DNA of 11,245 nt from an uncultured Beijerinckiaceae bacterium (GTDB lineage Bacteria; Pseudomonadota; Alphaproteobacteria; Rhizobiales; Beijerinckiaceae): the NCBI GenBank assembly GCA_937873345.1, contig CALMRL010000368.1:1-11245 (forward strand), given 5' to 3'. A program made the translations under genes and the position numbers. Below the pieces are notes generated by a model. The model was not told where the DNA came from. It worked only from the letters and a program-made list of their open reading frames with translations, and ran no database searches. Every line of letters starts with the position of its first letter. The first letter of the stretch is position 1. Below are positions 1-8,063 of the stretch, one piece after another.

Positions 1-459
1 CGGGCGATGAGCGCGGGCGTGCTGGCGGTGGCACACATCCTCAATCGCGAGGCCGCGAACTTCTCCTCCGGCGCGGCGGTCACGGCGGACGAGCTGACGG
101 CCCTCTTCCCCGACGCGCTCGCCTATGACGACGACGCGCTGCCCCGCGCCCTGGTCGAGGGCAGCGCGCCCCACCCGCGCCCGCTCGGCGAGCTGCGCCA
201 CGTCGAGGCCTTCTCGCTCATCGAGGGCTTCTCGGGTGTGCCTGCGGCGATCGACGGCGGCCTCGCCCTGCCCCCGGCCGCGAGGCGGCTCGCCCGCAAC
301 CCCCTCTACGGTGACGACGGCGCGATCTGTTGGCCGTCGGAGCGCTATCGGCAGGAATATGCCGGCCATGCCACCTATCCCGCCCGGGCGACCGCCGGTG
401 CCGTCACCGCTGCGATGATCCGCTCGCGCGAAGTCGTCGACCTGCCGGAGCGCTGGTGA
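1..459 (+). CDS. C-terminal part of an unrecognised protein, first visible gene of the YcaO operon
   Basis: The frame is open from the first base of the window and ends with TGA at 457-459, so the gene probably begins upstream; an ATG at 7 is available but nothing shows that it is the true start. About 152 residues are visible. They contain no catalytic motif I can name. Distinctive stretches are an aromatic/acidic patch (HVEAFSLIEGFSGVP, about residue 68 on), a segment NPLYGDDG followed by WPSERYRQEY, and a tail REVVDLPERW. The pattern faintly recalls C-terminal regions of some small-molecule methyltransferases, but no SAM-binding motif is in view, so I leave the function open. The stop codon overlaps the GTG start of the oxidoreductase by 4 bases, which places it in the same operon. 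Coding is well supported by codon use and by the overlap; the function is not. Confidence 0.7.
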   Translation, partial: RAMSAGVLAVAHILNREAANFSSGAAVTADELTALFPDALAYDDDALPRALVEGSAPHPRPLGELRHVEAFSLIEGFSGVPAAIDGGLALPPAARRLARNPLYGDDGAICWPSERYRQEYAGHATYPARATAGAVTAAMIRSREVVDLPERW

Positions 460-1475
460 GCCTGCGTCGCGGGAGCCATCGCTGGGGCATCGTGGGCTTC
501 GGCTGGGTGGCGCGGGACTACATGGCGCCCGGCATCCTGGCCGCCGGGGGGCGCGTCGCCGCCATCTTCGATCCCGACCCCGCGGCCTGCGAGGCCGCCC
601 GCGCGCTCGACGCCGAGCCCCACGGCGACATCGCCGGCCTGATCGCCGCGGGACTCGACGCGGTGTATGTCGCGACGCCGAACCACCTCCATCGCGCCGC
701 TGTGGAGGCCTGCCTCCAGGCCGGCGTCCCCGTGCTCTGCGAGAAGCCGCTCGCCGCGACGTTCGGCGACGCCGAGGCAATGATCGCCGCCGCCGAGCGC
801 GCCGGCGTGCCGCTCGCCATCGCCTTCGACCAGCGCCACCATCCCGCCCACCGGGCGATGCGCGACGCCATCGTCGCCGGCCGCATCGGCACGGTGACGG
901 CGATCCGCATCGTCTACGGCTGCTGGCTCGGCCCCGACTGGGTGCCCGATCCGGCACGGCCGCAGCCGAACTGGCGCATCGAGGCGGCCAAGGCCGGGGG
1001 CGGCGCGGTGATCGACCTCGCGCCCCACGGCCTCGACCTCGTCGATGCTCTGCTTGGCGAGCGCGTCGTCGAGCTGCACGCCCTGCTGCAGCGCCGCGTC
1101 CAGCCTTACCCCGTCGACGACGGCGGCGCGCTGATCGGCCGTACGGGCTCGGGCGTGCTCGTCAGCCTCCACAACAGCTACAACACGCCCGACGCCCTGC
1201 CCCGCCGCCGGCTGGAGGTGATCGGAACGCTCGGGCAGATCACCGCCGAGGACACGATGGGGCAGACCGCGGGCGGGCGCGTGACCCTCGCCGGTGCCGC
1301 GGGCATCTCGCGGCCGCTGCCCTTCGACGCCGACGAGAACCCCTTCGCCGCGATGGCCGCCGCCTTCGCCCGAGGCGAGCGCATCGATCCCCGCGGCGGC
1401 CTCGCCGACTTGATGCTGCTGCTGCACGCCCTGGCGCAGGGCGCCCCGAAACCTGCCGCAAGGATCGAAGCGTGA
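456..1475 (+). CDS. Gfo/Idh/MocA-family NAD(P)-dependent oxidoreductase
   Basis: A 339-residue cytosolic oxidoreductase, a usual length for this family, which oxidises or reduces sugars, inositols and related polyols with NAD(P). The N-terminus holds a Rossmann strand with the dinucleotide motif GFGWVA (residues 14-19). The family EKP motif, whose lysine is catalytic, lies at 96-98 after the strand ATPNHLH. The C-terminal substrate domain has GGGAVIDLAPHG with D187 and H191, the usual acid/histidine pair. The reading frame stays open as far upstream as 330, but GTG at 456 is the better start: it puts the Rossmann fold ten residues in, has GGAG at 447-450 with 5-base spacing, and overlaps the previous stop as GTGA. 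The gene overlaps the YcaO gene by 4 bases. The substrate cannot be read from sequence; the neighbours suggest a sugar or cyclitol intermediate. Confidence 0.92.
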   Translation: MSLRRGSHRWGIVGFGWVARDYMAPGILAAGGRVAAIFDPDPAACEAARALDAEPHGDIAGLIAAGLDAVYVATPNHLHRAAVEACLQAGVPVLCEKPLAATFGDAEAMIAAAERAGVPLAIAFDQRHHPAHRAMRDAIVAGRIGTVTAIRIVYGCWLGPDWVPDPARPQPNWRIEAAKAGGGAVIDLAPHGLDLVDALLGERVVELHALLQRRVQPYPVDDGGALIGRTGSGVLVSLHNSYNTPDALPRRRLEVIGTLGQITAEDTMGQTAGGRVTLAGAAGISRPLPFDADENPFAAMAAAFARGERIDPRGGLADLMLLLHALAQGAPKPAARIEA

Positions 1476-2971
1476 GCGTTCTCCCCGAAATGCTCGACCC
1501 GGCCGCCCGCGCCTATCTCGACGCCTTTCCGGCCGGCGAGCCTGCCGTGTTCCCGCTGACGGCGCTCGACCGCATCGGCCTGCCGGTGTGGATCGGCGCC
1601 CTGTTCCCCGAGGACGGGCGGCTCGCCGACATCATGCCCTACGGCGCCGGCTACGGCGCCACCGACGGGCAGGCGGTGACCGGCAGCCTCGGCGAATGCG
1701 CGGAGATGATCTTCTCCGTGCTGAAGATGCCGCTGATGAAGCGGCATCGCGGGTCCTGGCGCGCGCTGGTGGCGTCGCTCGGGCCCTCGTCGGTCGCCGA
1801 CCCGCTCACCCTCTGCCTGCCGGCCGGCTCGCCGGTCGGCCGCGACACGCCGCTCGAATGGATCGAGGCGACGCGCGCCGCGACGGGCGAGACCGTGCTG
1901 GTGCCGGTCGACGTCGCCGCCACCACGCCGGGCGAGCTGTCACCGGGGTATAAGCCCTTCACCACCCTGATCACCAACGGCCAGGGCGCCGGGCCGGACA
2001 TCGACTGGGCGCTCGGGCACGGCGTGCTGGAACTGTTGCAGCGCGATGGTAACGGCCTGCTGTTCAAGGCGCTGGACCGCGGCGTGGCGATCGATTTCGA
2101 TGGGCCGTTGCCCTCCGGTCTCCGGGCGATCCTCGACCGCTTCGCCGCAGCCGGCGTGCACGCCATCCCGAAGTTCGCGACCGACCAGTTCGGCTTGAGC
2201 AACGTGTACTGCGTCGGCTACGAGGAAGACGGATACGAGCCGCCCGTGCCGATCATGCTGACGGCCTGCGGCGAGGCCTGCCATCCCGACCGCGAGAAGG
2301 CGCTGGAGAAGGCGATGACCGAGTTCGCCGCATCTCGCGCGCGCAAGGGCTTCGCCCACGGCCCCTCCGAGTTCGTCGAGCGCGTGGCGCCGCCGGGCTA
2401 CGCCGAGCGCTTCATCGCCAAGGCCGGCGGCAACGCCAAGGCTGGCGAAGCGAAATCCTTCGACACCATGCTCGACTGGACGCGCCGCTCGCCCACGGAG
2501 CTGCGCGGCTGGCTGAAGCGCACGGTGCACGCCCGCAACTCGTTCAAGCGCTTCGACGAGTTGCCGCACACCCCGGCGACCGGCTCGCGCGACGCCGGCC
2601 GTATCGCCCGCGAGCGGCTGGCGGAGGCGGGGATGGACGTGCTCTACGTCGACTATTCCATGCCCGACGCCGGCATCAGCGCCACCAAGGCGATCGTGCC
2701 CGGCCTCGAAGTCGAGACGATGAGCTACCATCGCATCGGCGAGCGCAACACCCGCAAGCTGATCGAGCGCGACCATCCGCTGATCCGCTTCGGCAAGGAA
2801 AGCGAGACGCTGAAGCCGGTGCGCCTGACGCCGGACGCACTGGAGCGCTTCGGCGGCCAGCCACTCTTCGACACCGGGCTGGCGGAGACGATCGTCGGGC
2901 CGCTCTATCCCCTCTACCGCGAACCGGAGGCCCACCACGTCGCGGCGGCGCTGAAGGCTGGCACCGCATGA
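1472..2971 (+). CDS. YcaO-family ATP-dependent enzyme
   Basis: A 499-residue member of the YcaO superfamily, whose enzymes use ATP to phosphorylate amide oxygens and so drive azoline, thioamide or amidine formation, usually on peptides. Visible ATP/Mg landmarks are SLGECAEM (S72, E75, E78, the family's ExxE-type helix), TNGQGAG followed by GVLELLQRDGNG with E187 and Q190, GEACHPDREKALEKAMTEF with E284, and the conserved C-terminal strand SATKAIVPGLE (403-413). The C-terminus is hydrophobic/aromatic (VGPLYPLYREPEAHH) and lacks the PxPxP ending of azoline-forming cyclodehydratases; no TfuA, E1-like partner or precursor peptide lies nearby. The GTG start at 1472 overlaps the oxidoreductase stop and has AAGGA at 1460-1464. 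It is thus a stand-alone YcaO in a sugar-enzyme operon. Family assignment is firm from the motif pattern; reaction and substrate are unknown. Confidence 0.9.
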   Translation: MSVLPEMLDPAARAYLDAFPAGEPAVFPLTALDRIGLPVWIGALFPEDGRLADIMPYGAGYGATDGQAVTGSLGECAEMIFSVLKMPLMKRHRGSWRALVASLGPSSVADPLTLCLPAGSPVGRDTPLEWIEATRAATGETVLVPVDVAATTPGELSPGYKPFTTLITNGQGAGPDIDWALGHGVLELLQRDGNGLLFKALDRGVAIDFDGPLPSGLRAILDRFAAAGVHAIPKFATDQFGLSNVYCVGYEEDGYEPPVPIMLTACGEACHPDREKALEKAMTEFAASRARKGFAHGPSEFVERVAPPGYAERFIAKAGGNAKAGEAKSFDTMLDWTRRSPTELRGWLKRTVHARNSFKRFDELPHTPATGSRDAGRIARERLAEAGMDVLYVDYSMPDAGISATKAIVPGLEVETMSYHRIGERNTRKLIERDHPLIRFGKESETLKPVRLTPDALERFGGQPLFDTGLAETIVGPLYPLYREPEAHHVAAALKAGTA

Positions 2972-3807
2972 GCCTGCGCTTCGCCTACAACACCAACGGC
3001 TGCGGCTCGCACCGCCTGGACGACGCGCTCGACCTGATGGCGGCAGCGGGCTACGCCGGCGTCGCCCTTACCCTCGACCACCACCACCTCGACCCCTTCG
3101 CCGAGGACTGGGTCGTGCGAGCCGAGCGCCTCGCCAAGCGGCTCCGAAGCCTGGGCTTCGGCTCGGTGATCGAGACCGGTGCGCGCTTCCTGCTCGATCC
3201 CCGCGCCAAGCACGAGCCGACCTTCGTCACCGCCGATGCCGACGGCCGGCGCCGACGCCTGACGTTCCTGAAGCGCGCGGTCGACATCGCCGCCATCCTC
3301 GGCTCGGAGGCCGTCTCGTTCTGGGCCGGCGTGCCGAAGCCGGGCGTCGACCGCGACGAGGCGAGGCGCTGGCTCGTCGACGGGCTGCACGCCATCGCCG
3401 GTTACGCCGCGAGCCAAGAGGTCGTCGCGGCCTTCGAGCCCGAGCCCGGCATGCTGATCGAGACCGCCGCCGAATGGCAGGCGCTCGGCATTCCGGGCCT
3501 GAAGCTGGCGCTCGACACCGGACACTGCCTCGTCACCGGCGACATCGATCCCGCCGCGGCGGTGCGCCGCCACGCCGCCGAGTTGGGAACCGTGTCGCTG
3601 GAGGACATGAAGCGCGGCGTCCACGTCCACCTGCCCTTCGGCACGGGCGACATGGACGTGGCCGGCATTCTCGACGCGCTGGAGGAGGTGGGCTTCGGCA
3701 AGCTCGTCTGCGTCGAACTCAGCCGCGAGAGCCCGAGCGCCGACCGCGCGATCCCCGGCTCGATCGATTGGCTGAACGCATGTCGCATCCGCAGGAGCGC
3801 GGCATGA
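2968..3807 (+). CDS. Sugar phosphate isomerase/epimerase-like TIM barrel protein (AP endonuclease 2 superfamily)
   Basis: A 279-residue protein with the layout of xylose-isomerase-like TIM barrels, which isomerise, epimerise or dehydrate sugars and inositols using a divalent metal. Candidate metal or catalytic residues sit at strand ends in the usual order: E157 in AFEPEPG, D183 and H186 in LALDTGHC, D213 in LEDMK, H221 in HVHLPFGTGDMD, and E250 in VCVELSRES. The N-terminus starts directly with a first barrel strand (RFAYNTNG), supporting ATG 2968, which overlaps the YcaO stop as ATGA; AAGG lies about 10 bases upstream. No signal peptide or membrane segment is visible. With the adjacent oxidoreductase it resembles the isomerase/dehydrogenase pairs of inositol-type pathways, but that role is inferred from context only. 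The last 4 bases overlap the glycosyltransferase start. Confidence 0.88.
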   Translation: MSLRFAYNTNGCGSHRLDDALDLMAAAGYAGVALTLDHHHLDPFAEDWVVRAERLAKRLRSLGFGSVIETGARFLLDPRAKHEPTFVTADADGRRRRLTFLKRAVDIAAILGSEAVSFWAGVPKPGVDRDEARRWLVDGLHAIAGYAASQEVVAAFEPEPGMLIETAAEWQALGIPGLKLALDTGHCLVTGDIDPAAAVRRHAAELGTVSLEDMKRGVHVHLPFGTGDMDVAGILDALEEVGFGKLVCVELSRESPSADRAIPGSIDWLNACRIRRSAA

Positions 3808-5027
3808 GGATCTGCTTCCTGTCGCGCCGCTACTTCCCGGCGATCTCCGGCATGAGCATCTACGCGGTCAACCTGCTGCGCGAGCTGGTGCGTGCCGGGC
3901 ACGACGTCACCATGGTCAGCCAGTACTACGGCGGCGAGCATGCCACGGTGTACGGCGGCGGTCCGCCGCCCGCCGTCGAGGGCGTCCGCGTGATCGGGCT
4001 CGAAGCCGTCGGCGAGCAGGAACGCGGCGACTACGAGGGCGACATCGAGGGAATGGTCGCGACGATCACCCAGGAGCACGAGGCTCGCGCGTTCGACATC
4101 ATCCACGCGCAATACGGCTATCCCACGGGTTGGGCTGCGCTACTGGCGGGCGCCAAGCTCGGCGTCCCCAACCTCGTCTCGATCCAGGGCGGTGACGGGC
4201 ACTGGGTCGGCTCGTGCTGCCAGACGCACTACGATGCCTTCCGCCGCGTGCTCGACCACTCCGGCGCGCTGCTGATCGGCGGCCGCTCCTTCATCGCCGA
4301 GGTCGCCGAGCGGATGGGCGTGCCGCCCTCGCGCTTCACCCGCGTGCCGGGCGCGGTCGACACCGAGCGCTTCCGCCCCGCCCATCCCGTCGGCTCGCTG
4401 GGATCACCCCCTCGCCTGCTGTACCACGGCCGCGTCGATCGCCGGAAAGGCGTGCTCGACTTCCTTTCCGCCTGCGACCTGCTGCGCGCGCAGGGCGTCG
4501 CCTTCGAGGCGGTCGTGTCGGGCATCGGCCCCGACGTCGATCCCGCGAGGGAGCATGCGGCAACGCTCGGCCTCGGCGCAGACCTCGTGCGCTTCACCGG
4601 CTACGCCGATTACTTCGACACGCCGACGATCTACGGCGCGGCCGACATCTTCGCCTCGCCGACCTATGCCGAGGGCTTCTCCAACACGATCCTCGAAGCG
4701 ATGGCCTGCGGCCTGCCGGTGGCGAGCTGCGAGGTCGTCGGCGTCACCGACTGCCTGCGCCACGACGACAACGGGCTGCTGACGCAGGCCGGCGACGTGC
4801 CGGCCCACGCCGAGGCGCTGCGCCGGCTGATCGAGGACGAGCGCCTTCGCCACCGCATCGCCGCGTCGTCGTTGGCTGACTGCCGCGCGAACTACTCCTG
4901 GTCCGTCGTCGGGCGGCAGATCATGGGCATCTACGCCGAGCTGTTCGGCACCGCGCCGGCGACCGACTTCCCGACCGAGCTGACGCTGACGCCCTGCCGC
5001 TTCCGCTCCCAGCCGCACCTGCTGTGA
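3804..5027 (+). CDS. Family 4 glycosyltransferase (GT-B fold)
   Basis: A 407-residue retaining glycosyltransferase with the two Rossmann-like domains of GT4. The N-terminal acceptor domain opens with MRICFLSRRYFPAISGMS and an amphipathic helix. The donor domain carries LLYHGRVDRRKG (205-216), with R210 and K215 expected at the donor phosphates, and YAEGFSNTILEAMACGLPV with the EX7E pair E290/E298. A stop-free extension runs far upstream, but ATG 3804 is chosen because the GT-B first strand begins at once, AGGAG lies at 3793-3797 with 6-base spacing, and it overlaps the previous stop as ATGA; ATG 3780 is a weaker alternative. No membrane segment is seen, so the enzyme is probably cytosolic or peripheral. 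The next gene is a PIG-L deacetylase, recalling the transferase/deacetylase pairs of mycothiol and bacillithiol synthesis. Donor and acceptor are unknown. Confidence 0.92.
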   Translation: MRICFLSRRYFPAISGMSIYAVNLLRELVRAGHDVTMVSQYYGGEHATVYGGGPPPAVEGVRVIGLEAVGEQERGDYEGDIEGMVATITQEHEARAFDIIHAQYGYPTGWAALLAGAKLGVPNLVSIQGGDGHWVGSCCQTHYDAFRRVLDHSGALLIGGRSFIAEVAERMGVPPSRFTRVPGAVDTERFRPAHPVGSLGSPPRLLYHGRVDRRKGVLDFLSACDLLRAQGVAFEAVVSGIGPDVDPAREHAATLGLGADLVRFTGYADYFDTPTIYGAADIFASPTYAEGFSNTILEAMACGLPVASCEVVGVTDCLRHDDNGLLTQAGDVPAHAEALRRLIEDERLRHRIAASSLADCRANYSWSVVGRQIMGIYAELFGTAPATDFPTELTLTPCRFRSQPHLL

Positions 5028-5764
5028 AGCGTACCGCGCTCGCCCTGTCGCCGCACCTCGACGACGCCGCCTTCTCCGCCGGCGGCACGCTGCACGCGCT
5101 CGGTCGCGCGGGATGGCGGGTGGTGGTGGCGACGATCTTCACCCGCTCGATGCCCGAGCCGCAGGGCTTCGCGCTACGCTGCCAGACCGATAAGGGGCTG
5201 GCACCCGATATCGACTACATGGCGCTGCGCCGCGACTAGGATGCGATCGCCTGCCGGCACCTCGGCGCCGAGGCTCGTTGGCTGCCGTTCGCCGAGGCGC
5301 CGCACCGCGGCTATCACTCCGCCACGGCGCTGTTCGCCGGGCTGCACGACGGCGACGAGATCGTTGCCGAGCTGCGGCCGATGCTCGCCGCCCTTCTCGC
5401 CGAGCTGCGACCGGTCTTGTTGCTGGCGCCCCAGGCGATCGGCGGCCACGTCGACCATCGCGCCCTGGTCGAGGCGATGGACGGCATCGATGCGCCGACG
5501 CTGTGGTGGCGCGACTATCCCTACGTCGATCGCGAGGCGCGCCCCGCGGAGCCCTTCGCGGGGAGGTTCGGAACGCTCGCGGACGCGGAGGTTGCTCTTG
5601 AGCCGGCGGATGCGGCTGCCAAGCTCGAAGCATCGGCGGCCTACGCGAGCCAGCTCGGCTTCCAATTCGGCGGCCTCGAAGCGCTACGAGCCAAGCTGGC
5701 CGCGACGCAGCCGACGGAGCGTTTCCGTGTCACGGGCAACGCGGGGGCGATGCTCCCGGCCTGA
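5024..5764 (+). pseudogene. PIG-L/LmbE-family deacetylase interrupted by an in-frame amber codon
   Basis: A 246-codon frame encoding a zinc-dependent N-deacetylase of the PIG-L family (relatives include MshB, BshB and GlcNAc-PI deacetylase). The first zinc motif is SPHLDDAAF (residues 9-17, H11 and D14); the second is GGHVDHRAL (H142, D144, H145). Codon 72 (5237-5239) is TAG, and the same frame then continues with clear family sequence to TGA 5762-5764. The context RRD-stop-DA fits the family's usual RR.ED pattern, so one GAG-to-TAG change explains it. The truncated 71-residue product would lack the second zinc motif and is unlikely to work. GTG 5024 overlaps the glycosyltransferase stop; no separate Shine-Dalgarno is visible, so translation is probably coupled. 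The lesion may be a real mutation, a sequencing error or suppressed. Last gene of the operon. Confidence 0.88.
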
Positions 5765-5768
5765 ACCA

Positions 5769-6215
5769 TCACGCCGCTTCGCAGACCCGCTCGATCATTG
5801 AGGCGAGCCGCGGCTCCGCGACCCTCTCTGCGGCCTCGCTGGCGCTGAACCAGCGGCGCTCGCGCTGCGCCGCCTCGCGCCAGTCCGCGCATTCCTCCTC
5901 GACATCGAGGCGATAGACCATCACGCGGCAGAGTTCGGCCCGCGGGACTATCCCGCGATCCAGCACCTTGCGATAGGTGTAGGCGCCGATCGGGTGCTTC
6001 CGCACGCGACCGCGGATGCCGGCCTCCTCGAAGGCCTCCTGCGCCGCCGCCGCATGGTCCTTGCGGCCCTTCATCGGCCAGCCCTTCGGCACGATCCAGC
6101 GCCGCGTCTCCCGCGACGTCACGAGCATCACTTCGCAGCCGTCGGGACCGACGCGCACGGGGAGGGCTGCCACCTGCGGCCGAGGGGTCGGCTCGGACTT
6201 GCGTGTCTTCTTCAT
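5769..6215 (-). CDS. Nudix hydrolase
   Basis: A 148-residue single-domain Nudix protein; the family hydrolyses nucleoside diphosphate-X compounds, diphosphoinositol polyphosphates or dinucleoside polyphosphates. The Nudix box spans about residues 45-67: G45, then Q59-E-A-F-E-E-A-G-I67. The metal-binding glutamates E60, E63 and E64 are kept, but the first Glu of the consensus GX5EX7REUXEEXGU is Arg (R51) and the consensus Arg is Gln (Q59). The preceding WIVPKGWPMKG is typical of a common alphaproteobacterial subgroup resembling diphosphoinositol polyphosphate phosphohydrolases. ATG 6213-6215 is used; the basic leader MKKTRK is short and no good Shine-Dalgarno is seen. The gene is convergent with the operon, its stop 4 bases from the deacetylase stop, with no hairpin between. 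The substrate is unknown. Confidence 0.9.
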   Translation of the reverse strand: MKKTRKSEPTPRPQVAALPVRVGPDGCEVMLVTSRETRRWIVPKGWPMKGRKDHAAAAQEAFEEAGIRGRVRKHPIGAYTYRKVLDRGIVPRAELCRVMVYRLDVEEECADWREAAQRERRWFSASEAAERVAEPRLASMIERVCEAA

Positions 6216-6317
6216 AGGCCGTGTCGATATGGGATGTGCTGACCTCGATTGGGCGGCCGCGCCATCGCGGCGTGCAAGACGCTAGCCGGCGGGCCTTGCG
6301 CCGCGCCATACCATTTG

Positions 6318-6366
6318 TCGAAAGCCGTCGCGAAGACCGATGGACAAACAGTCGCGACGGCTTCGA
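6318..6366. terminator. Inverted repeat just after purB, candidate terminator or 3' stem
   Basis: Left arm 6318-6333 (TCGAAAGCCGTCGCGA) and right arm 6352-6366 (TCGCGACGGCTTCGA) are reverse complements apart from one extra A in the left arm, with an 18-base loop. The repeat begins three bases after the purB stop and lies upstream of the Nudix gene, both on the - strand. There is no clear U-tract after the stem on either strand, so a classical intrinsic terminator is unproven; a 3'-stabilising stem or a protein-binding palindrome are alternatives. Confidence 0.5.
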
Positions 6367-6368
6367 CA

Positions 6369-7666
<1,298 letters not shown>

Positions 7667-7791
7667 CGGCGAGGCTCGGGCTGCGGGCGCCGCAAGGTCG
7701 GGAGGGCGGCAGGCCCCGTGCTCTACGCCAAGCGGGGCGGCAGCGGCAACGGCGGCCGCCAGCGGGAAGGAGCCGCCGGCGTCGCGTCCGC

Positions 7792-7983
7792 TCAGTCCTT
7801 GTGGCGGGCGATGTGCGCCAGCACCGAGCCGCACAGCTCGCGCACCTCCTTCTCCGTCAGCTTGTGCGGATCGTGGAGGCCCTTGCCGGCAAGGTGCCGG
7901 ACATGGTCCGAGGTGATGTCATGCTTGGCCGGCCGCTTCGCCGGCTCAAGCTTCTCCAAAATCTCCGAAGCCTTCTCGACCAT
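7792..7983 (-). CDS. Small conserved-looking hypothetical protein (63 residues)
   Basis: A soluble, charged 63-residue protein with no signal peptide, membrane segment or cysteine pair. The N-terminal helix (ASEILEKLEPAKRP) is rich in Lys/Glu; the middle (SDHVRHLAGKGLHDPHKLT) and end (EKEVRELCGSVLAHI) look like two short helices. The pattern of a hydrophobic residue plus LA.KAL.DP..LT..EV..L..SVL.H recalls small uncharacterised proteins seen in Hyphomicrobiales, but I cannot name a function. The start is secure: AAGGAGG (complement of 7994-8000) lies 10 bases before ATG 7981-7983. It lies between hppA and purB on the same strand, 80 bases after hppA and 125 bases before purB. Confidence 0.75.
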   Translation of the reverse strand: MVEKASEILEKLEPAKRPAKHDITSDHVRHLAGKGLHDPHKLTEKEVRELCGSVLAHIARHKD

Positions 7984-7993
7984 CGCGGCTCTC

Positions 7994-8000
7994 CCTCCTT
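7994..8000 (-). promoter_or_regulatory. Strong ribosome binding site of the 63-residue protein gene
   Basis: The - strand reads AAGGAGG here, a full match to the anti-Shine-Dalgarno core, 10 bases before the ATG at 7983. It is the strongest such site in the window and decides both the start and the coding status of the small gene. Confidence 0.75.
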
Positions 8001-8063
8001 GCGGGTCGTGAGATCATCGAAGCTCGACCGGGCCGCGGCAAGCCCGCCGTTGGCGGAGGGCGA

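Noticed and set aside
375..1427. Long open frame of 350 codons on the - strand opposite the oxidoreductase
   Set aside because: It mirrors a gene with firm family motifs; its translation is a low-complexity mix of Gly, Ala, Arg, Val and His typical of antisense frames in GC-rich DNA.
1940..2938. Open frame of 332 codons on the - strand inside the YcaO gene
   Set aside because: It is antisense to a well-supported gene, has no recognisable motif, and shares the Arg/Ala/Gly/His bias of other shadow frames.
5237..5239. TAG as programmed recoding (pyrrolysine or readthrough)
   Set aside because: The position fits an ordinary Glu on the protein surface side of the family pattern, no stem or recoding signal is seen, and one substitution explains it.
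7984..8063. Possible weak hairpin (GCCCGCC...GGCGGAGGGC) after hppA
   Set aside because: The stem is short with internal bulges and has no U-tract; similar matches are expected by chance at this GC content.
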